64,000 bases of DNA, from contig CM029386.1 of assembly GCA_017165825.1 (NCBI GenBank), positions 11,510,422 through 11,574,421 on the forward strand, in the 5' to 3' direction. Made by a program: the position numbers and the translations under genes. The DNA comes from Hepsetus odoe. Lineage: Eukaryota > Chordata > Actinopteri > Characiformes > Hepsetidae. Under the pieces are notes generated by a model. That model was not told the DNA's origin, made no database searches, and worked only from the letters and a program-made list of their open reading frames with translations. Shown here in pieces: positions 48,164-59,505 of this stretch. Position 1 is the stretch's first letter. Each line of letters starts with the position of its first letter.

Positions 48164-48520
48164 CATTACATTTAAAGCATTTAACGGATGCTCTTATCCA
48201 GAGCAACAAAAAGTGTAAGTGTAGGATTAATTAGGAAAGGTAGGCCCCAAGGTATTTCTTGAACTGGTGAGTCTTCAGATGATGCTTGAAGACAGCAAGG
48301 GATTCAGCAGTTCTGACCACAAGGGGAAGTTCATTCCACCACTGAAGAGACAAGAGTGAGAAGAGTCTCGATGCATGTCTTCCTTTTCTTTGGGTTCTAG
48401 GGGAGCAGTGCAAGCAGAGACAAGATGAAGTCAGTCTGTATCCTCTCTTAGTCAGAAAGCTCTCATCAGTGTGAAGTAAAAAGGTTAACTGATAGGAATT
48501 TCCACTACATTTTGTCTCTT
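48164..48520 (-). mobile_element. LINE 3' end (L2-like), coding remnant plus tail
   Basis: On the - strand the frame ending at 48,231 gives a LINE-type C-terminus (SLQWWNELPLVVRTAESLAV, then FKHHLKTHQFKKYLG). A short 3' UTR follows, ending with the tail TTGCTCTGGATAAGAGCATC..AAATGTA (48,164-48,210). The tail is the one carried by the family-2 SINEs at 28.9 and 32.4 kb. Upstream the element is truncated. Confidence 0.7.
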
Positions 48521-49059
48521 CCCCCAGGGACATCCATAATGGGGGGGGGGCTCTTTCTATCTTATTTTTTTGATTCACTACTTCTTTCTTTTCCTTCACA
48601 ATCATGTGTATGCTGCCCACACCTGTCTGCCTGAGGGAGAGCCCTCAGAGCCATTAAGTGCACATTTGATTACCTCATGTGGTGCGCTCGGCTTAGGTTT
48701 CTACAACATTCCAACTCTAAATAAGAAAGATGCATTCAGTTCCACTTCAGTTCATTCAGTTCAGTAAGTATTACCAAGAACTTGAAATTCAAAGCAATAG
48801 TGACAGTCACTCACAAGTTCTATTTAAATAATTCACCTCCTGTGCTGACGTTTTCGCTTCAAATGATGTACATGATTGCAATCCAAGCTAACTGTCTAAG
48901 GCTTTGACGAAGGTTCTTTAATGCCATGACAAAGGTGATGTGATTGCAGTTAAACAGGTGACTGCTATGATATGACCTCCATTTTTGGACTATAATGTGT
49001 GGAGATGAAAAAGTAATAATAATAATACATACATTCACACATATACATACATACATGCA
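48521..49059. other. Intergenic DNA, nothing recognised
   Basis: A G-run at 48,541-48,550 is the only simple-sequence feature. No exon or repeat was identified. Confidence 0.45.
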
Positions 49060-49145
49060 TAGTCCCTTACAAAAGTACTGGAACAGCAAGGCTAATTCAT
49101 TTTTGCTATATGGTGATGACATCTGGGATCAAATGATGCACATGA
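49060..49145 (+). mobile_element. Possible Tc1-type MITE end
   Basis: AGTCCCTTACAAAAGTACTG followed by GAACAGCAAGGCTAATTCAT resembles the terminal block of a dispersed fish DNA-transposon family. The matching opposite end was not located. Confidence 0.4.
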
Positions 49146-49313
49146 AATGAAAGATAAAAGATAAACTTGTAAATGAAGAATGTAGTATCTTGTGAATCTA
49201 CCCACCCATTTTTTTTCAAGTGTGCTTATGGATACCCCTACCGTGTATGTAACATTTCCAGGTCCACCAGTGAGCAGGTATTATTTAGGTGATGGATGTT
49301 TCTGAGCACATCA

Positions 49314-49352
49314 GTGTGTGTGTGTGCATGTGTGTGTGCGTGTGTGTGTGTG
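49314..49352. repeat. (GT)n microsatellite
   Basis: Imperfect GT run with CA/CG interruptions. Confidence 0.92.
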
Positions 49353-49839
49353 ATGCTACACCGTTTGTGTTTTTCACCTTCTAGGCTTTCATCAGTGGTC
49401 ATTTTCTGTGCACAGGCCATTATAAGGTAAACCGTTTTGGTCAGTGGGCTGTTTTCAGCCTAGCAGTCACAGTGTGCTAATTTTCACCCTCCAACTTTCA
49501 GTGTCCTTTTATTGAAGGTTACCTAATTAAATGAGTTAGACATGGCTAAAAATAAGATTTTGTCATTCATTTTTATTTGTAAAATTTAGTAAAATGGCAG
49601 CATCAGCCCACAAAAAATGGACAAAAATGTAATGATGAACAGACCAATAAAAAAGTCAAACTGATGGATAAAATATTGCTATTGATGAATATTGATGGAT
49701 AAAATATTTGTTTTACATGTAACGTCTTTCTTCTCCTGTTATGTTTCTGGGCGACACAAGGCCTTGTTCTGGAAGGGATATGCTGGTCAGGTATAACATT
49801 TAAACTGCTGAAAGTTCATTTTAACCACTGAAAGTAAAT

Positions 49840-50485
49840 AATAAATAATAGCTTGTTCCTGTTGCAATTGTCTAAGAGTGGGACATATCAGGCATTAAGG
49901 GAACTTGAAGCTGATGTGTTGGAAACAGGGAAAACCATTAAGATCTGATTAATCATTACTAAAGGTGACAACTGGCAACATGGTTATGGATGCCCAAGCC
50001 TCACTGATGAGCATGGGGAGCTAAGACAAGTCATCTGCACTATTAGGTTTGATCTTACAGAAGAGTTACTGCTCACTCAACATCTAAGGATTGCAAAGTA
50101 TGTGTTGTCTCTCTTACATGGAAGACAGAGGGGAAAAGGCATCCTGACAAAGGCAGTGTGATGTTCTGGGTAATGTTCTGTGGGAAGCCTTGAGTCGTGG
50201 TATTCATCTGAATGTTATTGTGACATGGTCCACTTACCTAAACATTGATGAAGAACAAGTTCACCCCGTCATGGTGTTGATATTCTCTCATTTTAGTGGT
50301 CTTTTTCAAAGGATAACTCACCCTGACGCCAATTTTTCAGGAACAGACTGAAGAAGGTGTTGACTTGGCCTCCAAGTCTCCCAGATCTCAATTCACTTGA
50401 GCATCTGTGAGATGTACTGGACTAGTCTGATGAAGTCCTTGGAGTCCATGCATTGACAGATTTGGTGGCACAGAGTTGGATAGGT
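49840..50485 (+). pseudogene. Tc1/mariner transposase pseudogene (family B)
   Basis: Decayed transposase. Readable blocks include the 5' GAAGCTGATGTGTTGGAAAC region, GGCAGTGTGATGTTCTGGGT, ..CTTACCTAAACATTGATG and a C-terminal LTWPPSLPDLNSLEHL block near 50,362-50,408 with an in-frame TGA where Trp is expected. Frameshifts separate the blocks. This copy keeps middle sequence that the 38.6 kb copy has lost. Confidence 0.8.
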
Positions 50486-50584
50486 GGTTTGTTCTCAAGG
50501 TTGAATATATTTTACATTTAATTTATAAATAGTACAGTGTATAGAGTATATCTCTACAGCCTCTATATATATCCAAATGCAGTT

Positions 50585-50628
50585 AATTTTTTCCACACCT
50601 GCCTACAACTTTTGCTGCACAGTACTAT
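50585..50628. mobile_element. Isolated end of the foldback MITE family
   Basis: CCACACCTGCCTACAACTTT..TGCACAGTACTATG resembles the right terminus of the elements at 2.0 and 56.4 kb, with a small insertion before GCACAG. No left end was seen. Confidence 0.55.
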
Positions 50629-51155
50629 GTGTATATATATATATATCTCATATGATTAAAATTTAAACTTCTCATTCTTTTCTCCTTTTGATGTAGGGCA
50701 TCAACATTTTTTAATGACCGGCTCTGACACCTTTTTTTGACACATCAGTGAGGCTCCTCAGATCCAAATTGATGAGTCGGGGTAAAAGCAAGACTCCCTG
50801 TGTATCCCTGCCTGAGCTGTCTTATACTTCTGAGGGAGCAATTATTGGGGTCTGTCTCTCTCTTCTCTCTCTTTTAATTTTTTCACCCATTTCATCGCTT
50901 CTTTTCTGCATTTGGATATGTTATTTACACCTGCCTGTCAAATGTCAGTCTCTAGAAACCATTAATTAACTGTGTGTGATAAGAGGGTGGGGGGAAAGGG
51001 GTGTGTCTTTGCGTACCCTTTCACTTGGCAGTGAATTTGCTAGACTGTAATGTGATGTGGTGGTACTTACATCAATATTAAGAGCCAAATCATGGAGGAA
51101 TGTTACAGAACAACTGCTTTTGCATGTGGTTGATTATTCTTTATTCTTTATTAAA

Positions 51156-51463
51156 TGAGTATATTAGAGGGACAGCTCAGGTTGGATGTTTTGGAGACAA
51201 AGTTAGAGAGGCAAGGTTGCATTGGTTTGCACATGTCTAGAGGAGAGACAGGGATTATATTGGGAGGAGGATTTTGAAGATGGAGCTGCCAGGAAAGAGG
51301 AAAAGAGGAAGACCAAAGAGGAGGTTTATGGATGTGGTGAGAGAGGACATGCAGGTGGTTGGTTTGAAGGAGGAAGATGCAGAGGACAGGAGGAAATGGA
51401 AACGGATGATCCACTGTGGCAACCCCTAAACGGGAGCAGCTGAAAGAAGAAGAAGAAGAAGAA
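51156..51463 (+). mobile_element. RTE LINE 3'-end fragment with GAA tail
   Basis: Nearly the same as 63,460-63,745: GTATATTAGAGGGACAGCTC, CATGTCTAGAGGAGAGACAG, ATGGAGCTGCCAGGAAAGAG, down to ACCCCTAAACGGGAGCAGC. It finishes in a (GAA)n tail at 51,446-51,463. This is a typical 5'-truncated insertion. The predicted C-terminus is frame-broken. Confidence 0.88.
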
Positions 51464-52914
51464 TATTATTATTTCTATCATTGAGATGTGATCATGAAGA
51501 ACCTCCTTTATAACTGTAGCCAGGAACCATTCAGGAACCTCTATTTTAAATAATTTTACACTCTTACAAGAACCAGAAAGGGTTCTTTGGTGACAACTAT
51601 TGATACATTTTTGGTTCTTTAAAAAATAATGCTTGTAAATAAGTGTGAAATTGACCTTATAATCAAGGAACTTGAACAAATATCTCCATGTTATGTAAGG
51701 GTCCCTGGAAGAGCATTTAAAGATGCTTAAAATATAAAGATAAAGATGCTTTCCTTTACGAGAAGGTCCTTCACACTCAAACCCATACTCTCAATTAATT
51801 ACCAAAACATGTCTCTTTAGTTGTAGGACTGAAAGCAGTAAGAAAATGTTTTTCTTCTTAAGATTCATAAAGAATTTAATATTCATTGAGACCTCCAAGG
51901 CAGCACTAACTGAATGTGTCTAACTAACTTATCTTCTCTTAGGGGCATTTCACAAGATGTATTTGTAGATAATTCATCCCTGTGATGTCAGACTGCTTTA
52001 ACAAAATGAATCTCTGCTCCACCATAGTTTAGGTCGCTGCTATGAGATTCTGGTTTTCAGAATAACGTGACTGGAATGTGAGAAGAACTGATAACCGTCT
52101 ACAAAACAATCTCCAGGCAGTGTTTTACCAAAACAACTAAAATGAAAAATATTTTGTGCTCCGTGATCTAGGCTTGCATTCTAAATAGTTTGCTTACACC
52201 TGAGTTCATCCTGTGAGCACAATCTCTGAGCAAAACGGCAGATTAAATCATTTCACTTTTCCAACCAGGGATTCACAACAGATTTCCTTTCAAGGGTGAT
52301 TGATATGGCATAAATATTACATCAAATTACATGATATATCACATTTATCATCTTAAACCTTTTTTGGAAAATGCCATGATAAAAAAATATTAGGTACACA
52401 TGACCACATTCATCCATGTATTTTGGTCCATTTTTGATAAATATCGAAATGGTATGCAGGGCAGCTGCTAATTTCAAAGTGGTTTTTATATGAAAAAATG
52501 ACCAGTTCCGTGCTTATGAAGGTCAGCACACTTTCCCATTTGCATTGTGTGTCATATTATCTTTCCCATTTTGATGGATGACCAAGGTACTCACCTCATA
52601 TCTGTATCTGCACCTCATATCTGTATGTATTCATACCACAGTTACTCAGGAAGTTAGAAATTATAGGACAAAAGTTCTCATCACAGTCAACAAAAAAAAA
52701 TTACAATTTATATGAGAAACATGCTTCTGTTACATTGTGTTCACAATATTTTGCAATATTTATGGAGCACCAACAACTGGGACATGTGTAACTGAATTTA
52801 ACATTATGGGGAAAAATGAAATGTGGCCTTTGGAAATGTTAAGACATTAGTTACACAAGAAAATGCTTGCATGCCCCAGTGTTGATCTGGTCAATACAAT
52901 ATATGATATGTACA
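51464..52914. other. Intergenic DNA, no gene recognised
   Basis: AT-rich. A repeat-like GGTTCTTT..GGTTCTTTAA stretch lies at 51,585-51,625. Nothing else was supported. Confidence 0.5.
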
Positions 52915-53176
52915 TGGGGCAGTTGTGGCCTAGTGTTTAGGGACTACGCCCAAAGAACAGAAGGTTGTGGGTTCAAATCCCAGATCTGTAGGTTGTGCTG
53001 AAGTACCCTTGAGCAAGGTACTGTCCCCATCACTGCTCCCCGGGTGCATTAAACAGTTGCCTCCTGCTGCACGTGTGTGTATGGATGAAAAGCTTAAGCC
53101 TAAGCTTAAGAATTTCATTGTGTCTCACCATGTGCTGTGCTGTGTTCCACAATGACAAAAGAGTCACTTTCTTTCA
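52915..53176 (+). mobile_element. tRNA-derived SINE (family 1), diverged
   Basis: A box TGGCCTAGTGT, B box GGTTCAAATCCC, CCCTTGAGCAAGGTACTGTC, CACTGCTCCCCGGGTGC and GTGCTGTGCTGTG. It ends in GTCACTTTCTTTC. It carries an extra AAGCTTAAGCCTAAGCTTAA insert near 53,090-53,110. Confidence 0.88.
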
Positions 53177-54849
53177 ATATAAAAAATGCATGTGAAGATC
53201 ATAACATCTTTAAAATAATGCACAGTTCATTTGGAATCTATGAAGAAAGTTGTTGTCCCATGTTTGTTGTACCAAGTACCACTATATTTCTCCCAGGTTT
53301 GTTTAGCGGTAGTTATGATTGAAATGGTCTGCTCTTACACCTGATGCTAAGGCAACAGTCTGTGCCTAGGTATTTTATGCATTAGTCAGATAATAGACAG
53401 AGATCTAGTCTTGTAAACTAACGGGGGGGAAAAAAATGCATAAAACATCATAAAACTGGCAAATGTCGCAGGACAATGCAGGGCTTGAATAAAAGGAATT
53501 CAAACACCAATAATTATGCATACGTTTTCAAGCATGAAGCATATTTTTGAGCACCGTTTCTATTTATTTTCTGAAATGAACAGAGAGGAAACATTAATTT
53601 CATATTAAACTAACCACACAAAACATTTGCACAGGCCAAATACACATTGTTCTTCCTTCTCCATGCAAAAGCAGAGGCATGCTTAATATGCACTTATCTG
53701 AACACAGAAAATCAACAAAACATTATTTGAGCAGGGTATGAAATTGATACCGTCAACCGCAGACCTCAATGGTGAGGTTACAAATGAATCACAAATCAAA
53801 AGGACAATAAAGGGACAAGGTGACAGAATGGGGGAGGGGGTGGAGGAGAAACCATAATTATGTTGATGGTGTACATTATAATGTGAAAATGTGAAAACCC
53901 TGAACCCTGCTTTGCTGAACAGAACACACATGTCTTGTGGCTTATTTTGTGGTAGAAGAATGGCAGCACTGCACCACCATGTAATTGTGCTTCCCTCCAG
54001 TGCACCCCAGCTTGGATTTTGGTCTATTTATGGAACAGAAAGTAATAACCCACAGCAAATCAAATATCTGTATCTACTCTCTATAGGCAGGTCAAGCGAC
54101 GCTTGTAAAACAAATCATCTCATATCAAACATTCTGTGTCACATGGTTGTAAAAGCCACAGGCACAAGATTGATAACATTTATCTTCAGAATTTCTTGTG
54201 CTGGTTTTTTCATCATTCCCTTTACTATGTGCAATATCTGTCTTCTTGAAGGAACTTCCTGAAAACACTGCTTAGTGTCAGCCAGTAAAGAAACCTAAGT
54301 ATTAGATTCTTCACAAACTTCAGTTTTCTTTAACACACTGTTGTGCCCATCTCAAGAGCATCACCTATGATCCTATTCTAAAATGATGCTTTGTTTGCAG
54401 CATTTTTGTCCCTCCACCCAAAGATTTTCCCACAGATTTTTGGCCACCTTAGACGGATGCCCTGCGAATTTCACCACTATTGGGGAATGACTTATTTACA
54501 TTTGTGATATCAGTAAAGTTGAATATTGCATGATGCTGCAGGATATAAGACATCTGGCACTTGTATGAGTCATTTTGTCAGACTGTGAGCCCAGGTATGT
54601 GACTTTAATTTACTGGTCAAAGTGGATATAAGTTAAATGGCTTTTCTTCATATCTGATGTTTCTATACAAACCTTTAGTCAAAAAATAGTTTTGAATGAT
54701 GTAACAGATTTTTATGGAGCAGAAATTTCAGGTTTCTTTCAGGAAGCTTGTTGCGAGGTGGTTAAGGGTTCACGGTGTTACTAGGGTATGGCTAAGTTGC
54801 TATGATATCTGGTTAAGTTGCTAGGATATCTCTGCTGGTTTCTAAGGTG

Positions 54850-54860
54850 TTTGTGTGTGC

Positions 54861-54888
<28 letters not shown>
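54850..54888. repeat. (GT)n microsatellite
   Basis: GT run followed by GC/GT-mixed repeats to about 54,918. Confidence 0.92.
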
Positions 54889-54891
<3 letters not shown>

Positions 54892-55641
54892 CGTGCGTGC
54901 ACATGCATGTGTGTGTGTCTTTGTGTTTAATATGCATTGTTTCTACTTATTTGCTAAATTTAAAATGAATACAAAAAACAGAAGGTGAAAGCTTTATTCC
55001 AATATATTCCAAAATTTCTGTGTAATGCAATTGAACAGAAAATGTGCCTCAAAATATGTAGAAGTATGTTCTCTGTACTGGTTGTACGAACAGAACATAT
55101 ATCTTTATAGAACCAGAAGTTTAGAGGCACTTTAGAGAAAACTACGTGCACACTAAGAGGGCCAATCAATCCCTCAGTGGCCAATCCCAAGCCTTTTCTA
55201 TGTAATCCCTCAATATATTACTGAAAATAGATCAGTTCCTGGGCATCCTGGGACTATTTATGCTTGGACACCCAATAAATCCAACCTGACGTGAATTCCA
55301 ACAATGTTCCAGTGATACCTGGATAATGAAGCAGACCCAGATAAATATCATCTGCTTGAAGGTCATGGTTGATTCCTCCTGCTGCTTGCTGTTGTACAGT
55401 CAGAACGAAGCAAATGATTGCTTACCTCATGTGGAGTGGCAATTTTTCATATTGATGGCCATTGCACTCCTGGGTCTGCTAACAAGTAAGGTGTTTTAGG
55501 GTGTGTAGACAACCATATAGAAACTCCAATCATTTGTTCATGCTGCCTACCGCATGCTAACAGGCTAGACTGCCCTGGAGAGGTGCATGCTTTTAAAAGG
55601 GCTATTTATCTTCCTTGACAATTCACTCACACACTTCTTTA

Positions 55642-55644
<3 letters not shown>

Positions 55645-55686
<42 letters not shown>
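55645..55686. repeat. (CT)n microsatellite
   Basis: Perfect CT run; a second starts 113 bp downstream. Confidence 0.95.
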
Positions 55687-55693
<7 letters not shown>

Positions 55694-55792
55694 ACTCTGT
55701 CTTTACCCCTCTCTCTACCTCCTTCTCTGCATAGTATTTGCTTGCCCTGCTGTTCCATCATTCCATCAATCACTCTCTCTTTGTCCACCTTC

Positions 55793-55798
<6 letters not shown>

Positions 55799-55845
<47 letters not shown>

Positions 55846-55848
55846 CTC
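55799..55848. repeat. (CT)n microsatellite
   Basis: Perfect CT run ending in CGCTCTC. Confidence 0.95.
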
Positions 55849-56437
55849 ATTTTTCTCATTTACTCTTGCCATGATGATTTTTAAAATCCATCCTCTTTTT
55901 GGGTATGAATGGTACAATTCTTCCAGCCATAATGGCCCTCTGCCACTCAAATCCGCACTTTCACATCTTGTTCTGTTACGGGGCTCGAAAAAACAAAGCT
56001 ATTTTCAGCGGAAGCGAACAGGCAGTAATGGATGTCAGTAAATGACCATAAATATGCCTTGTACATTAGTGTCAGAACCTTCATACCATTGCACACCATT
56101 TGGGTTACAGAACACATACTTTTCAGGTGCATTACTCCTGATACTGCTTTGTAACTCATCTGTGTCACCATATCAGAAAAAGTTTCAGTGTAGTTTTAAA
56201 TTATTCTTTAGGTGGACCATTTGTTATCTGATCATGCAAATATCTAACAAAATATCATTTTGTCAGATGCAAGTCCGGCATATTACATTATTTGTGAATG
56301 ATTTCGATTCAAATGATCACAAATATTAATTTTACCAAAAAAGGTGAATATTGCATGCCTTCTAAGGCCAAAATATCAATAATATAGACTATATATCCCA
56401 AGTAAAAATGCCAGTATGTATTCTCATATTGTATGCA

Positions 56438-56824
56438 CAGTACTGTGCAAAAGTTTTAGGCAGGTGTGAAAAAATGCTGTAAACAAAGAAACATGCGTTT
56501 CAACCTATGCGTTTCAGACTGCGTTTCAACCTCCGTGTGACACTGATGATCATCAGCACCTGTTTAGTAAAATTGGTTGATCACACACCGACTATAATCC
56601 TACAAAATCCCAGACTTTGTGCAAGTGTACCTAGAAGAACTGATGCTGGTTTGAAGTCAAAAGGTAGTAACACCAGATATTGATTTGATTTAGATTTTTC
56701 TTTTGTTCGTTGACTTTACATTTTGTAAATTGATAAAAAATAAACAATCATTATTTATATTTCTGAGAGCATTCTGTGTTTACAGCATTTTTTCACACCT
56801 GCCTAAAACTTTCGCACAGTACTG
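56438..56824. mobile_element. Foldback MITE, second copy (387 bp)
   Basis: Same family as 2,034-2,575. The left end is GTGCAAAAGTTTTAGGCAGG and the right end CCTGCCTAAAACTTTCGCAC. The shared interior includes GATGATCATCAGCACCTGTT and GTACCTAGAAGAACTGATGC. It lacks most of the left arm of the longer copy. The target TA is degraded (CA/TG). Confidence 0.85.
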
Positions 56825-57060
56825 TGTGTATTCTTATTCTTATATTTAGTGATTCTTTTAGGTTCTCACAAGCCAAATCGAGATCAACAGACTGGATCAA
56901 CAGATGCTAAAAGACATCATGTATATATTTTCAGGTAAGAAGTACATGTTAATTTACTGTATATGCCCTTTTAAACCCCTAAAGAACTGAGGTGTATTTA
57001 CATGGTGCATAGTTACCTCTGAGGCAACTGTAGATACCTCTAAATATCAGGAGTGGGTCT

Positions 57061-57066
<6 letters not shown>

Positions 57067-57131
<65 letters not shown>
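57067..57131. repeat. Compound (GT)n(AT)n microsatellite
   Basis: GT run to 57,080, then about 25 AT units. Confidence 0.95.
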
Positions 57132-57136
<5 letters not shown>

Positions 57137-57810
57137 TTCACTATTGCTTCATTAGTTGCAAATTGTTAGAGTAAGGTTCTACCACACTTAAAACTTCAGA
57201 TTACACCAAGAAAACAAAAAACACAAGACAATTGCAAAATTGTGAAATGTGTTACTTGTGTTAATTGAAGCCATGCAGTTCCTTGATAAGGTTGGTGTTT
57301 AGTCGCCATTTAAAGACAGTGAGGGGCTCAGCAATAGCAGGCATCAATATTTCTATGGCTACAGGACTTTGATGATATAGCTCCTCTGCATGACTTGGTA
57401 GAGCAATGCTGTAATATAACAGTGGGGATCTAATTTTTCAATTTATCATAGAAAATGAAAAATATATATTCATGTAGATGTGACATTAAAATGAAAAAGC
57501 TGTTTATATCTCAACAGTGATTGAAAAAGGATGAAAATCTGTTGGCGTAGGCTTCAGTTCAACAGCGTATTACTGAGCACTCAGTTTTTGCGTCACATGC
57601 AGAAAATAGAAAGGTATCTAGGTGAAAGGCACTGTGCTTGCGTATTTAACCTTGGCAATCATTGTACTGTTGCACCAATTCACTGAAAAAATCTTGGCTC
57701 AAACCCTTGAAACTTCATTTGAAAGATATTATTAAATCCGTTTGTATTCCCAAACATTGTGAATACTCACTCACAAAACTTTTGAGTGTACATGACTTAT
57801 ACTTGTTCGA

Positions 57811-57922
57811 TTTCTTCTTCTTCTCTCGGCTGCTCCTGATCAGGGGTTGCCACAGAGGATCATCCATCACCATTTCTTCCTGTCCTGTGCATCTTCCTCC
57901 TTCAAACAACAACCTGCATGTC
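57811..57922 (-). mobile_element. RTE LINE 3'-end fragment with TTC (GAA) tail
   Basis: On the - strand: CATGCAGGTTGTTGTTTGAA, GAGGAAGATGCACAGGACAG, ATGATCCTCTGTGGCAACCC, GAGCAGCCGAGAGAAGAAGA. It corresponds to the last ~100 bp of the LINE plus a GAA tail. Confidence 0.85.
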
Positions 57923-59319
57923 CGTTTAATGTTACCTAGTATTTAATATTAAGCTATTAATTGAAAAAAGAAGAAAAACAAACAGATTTAGTATATATCC
58001 CCTTCACATTTAACCCTCACTGTAACCTAAAATCTAATTCTTTAAATTTAGTTCATTGAAAATAGCCATTTTATTTAATCTTTGCCTAGGATGAACTAAA
58101 GTTAGACCTCATGTTCAACAGTTAATATGTGCATATATCTAATACTGAACAAAAGCATGGATCGTTGTTCCATTGATTACTGTTCATGATCAAAGCATTC
58201 TCTGCATGAAAGCATTATTCTGTAATTAAAATGCAAATGTTTTACAAAATAAGAACTAAACTAAAGTGAGTAGGAGGAACAAGTACTGTCTCTGTCGGTC
58301 AACTCCACTCCGTCTCTGACGTCCTCACATACCTCAGCACCGTTAACAGTGGGTATAATTACCCACAGTCCAAACAAATCTCCTTGGATTCGCCTGCTCT
58401 GATGACTCAAGCGTTCTCTGCTGCATCTCCAGCTATAAGCGCTGAGGTCATTTCCTGTGGTAGCTGGCGCAGCTTAGTGCTAATGAGGCTTCTGGCAGAA
58501 GTTGCCCTTTCACACTGAACTTGAAGGCTGGCTTATGCTGTTCAGATCCTGACCTTAGCAATCATTGCTCAACCCTTTTACCGGTATAATGTTCAATTAA
58601 CACTTAAATAACAAAGGTCATGACAGCAGGATGCTACAGTGATAATAATGGAGTATGCCATTAGAGAGCTGTTTCACAGGGACAGAGATGACTAATTTAA
58701 CCAGGTATTAGGATGTCACTTAGTAAGGCTTACTTCATGCATTCTTCAAACACATTACAAGATAATTATGATAAAGCTTGTATAATTAAGTTGCTCCATA
58801 TTACACTGGATAGGGTCAGTTTATGCTTAAAAATATGCTTCATATTGGAATAAATATGAATGAATGAAACAGCAATGCTTTTATTTTAGACACAATTTTA
58901 GATTTATCTAAAATTTATCTAAAATTTTAGATTTATCAGTTCAGACCTCAGAAATCCTTCATCCTTCAAATCTTATATAGTCCTTGTAAAATTGTACAAA
59001 ATGACAACATATATTGGGAATATATGCAAAATATACTTAAACCATAAAATATTAATATCTCCAATAAAAAAGATATGCATAAAATATATGTGGAAAAAAA
59101 AAAAAACATATATAACATTGTAGATATCTGTAAATAAAATACATAAAATAATGTCAAAGTATGAATATATGTGACATTTTTTGGCAATCAAAAGGTGTTT
59201 TTTATAATACATTTTTATTGTATTAAAAATGTATTAGTTACATACTGTAAAACATATACTGTACAACCAATTTTAACAATGAATTTAATTTAGGTGTTTT
59301 TAAGGTTCATTTAGTGAAA
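57923..59319. other. Intergenic DNA, no gene recognised
   Basis: AT-rich apart from a GC-richer, non-repetitive block at 58,262-58,560 that is described as a finding. Confidence 0.5.
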
Positions 59320-59505
59320 AATGAAGTGAAAGTGACTATCCTTGTCATTGTGAAATGCAGCACAGCACAACACAGCGAAACTCAAACTCTGCGTTTCACC
59401 CATACACATATGTGCAGCAGGGGGCAGCTATTGAAAGCACCCAGGGAGCAGTGATGGGGACGGTACCTTGCTCAAGAGTACCCCAAGGCAACTTACTGTT
59501 GAGGG
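59320..59505 (-). mobile_element. SINE family 1, head truncated
   Basis: Reverse-strand copy: GAAGTGAAAGTGACTATCCT, then CAGCACAGCACAACACAGCG, GTGCAGCAGGGGGCAGCTAT, CAGGGAGCAGTGATGGGGAC and ACCTTGCTCAAGAGTACCCC. The tRNA-like head beyond the B box is lost. Confidence 0.85.

Larger units (their letters stand above)
53177..56437. other. Intergenic DNA with microsatellites, no gene recognised
   Basis: Holds the GT and CT tracts listed separately. The long Leu/Ser-rich and Arg/Glu-rich frames at 55.6-55.95 kb are translations of (CT)n/(GA)n and are not genes. Confidence 0.6.

Noticed and set aside
49840..50628. Autonomous partner of the foldback MITE, because a MITE-type end follows the transposase remnant
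   Set aside because: The transposase matches family B, whose ends (as at 38.6 kb) are different; the MITE-like end at 50.6 kb is probably an unrelated insertion.
55587..55950. Leu/Ser-rich and Arg/Glu-rich proteins
   Set aside because: Translations of (CT)n/(GA)n microsatellites.
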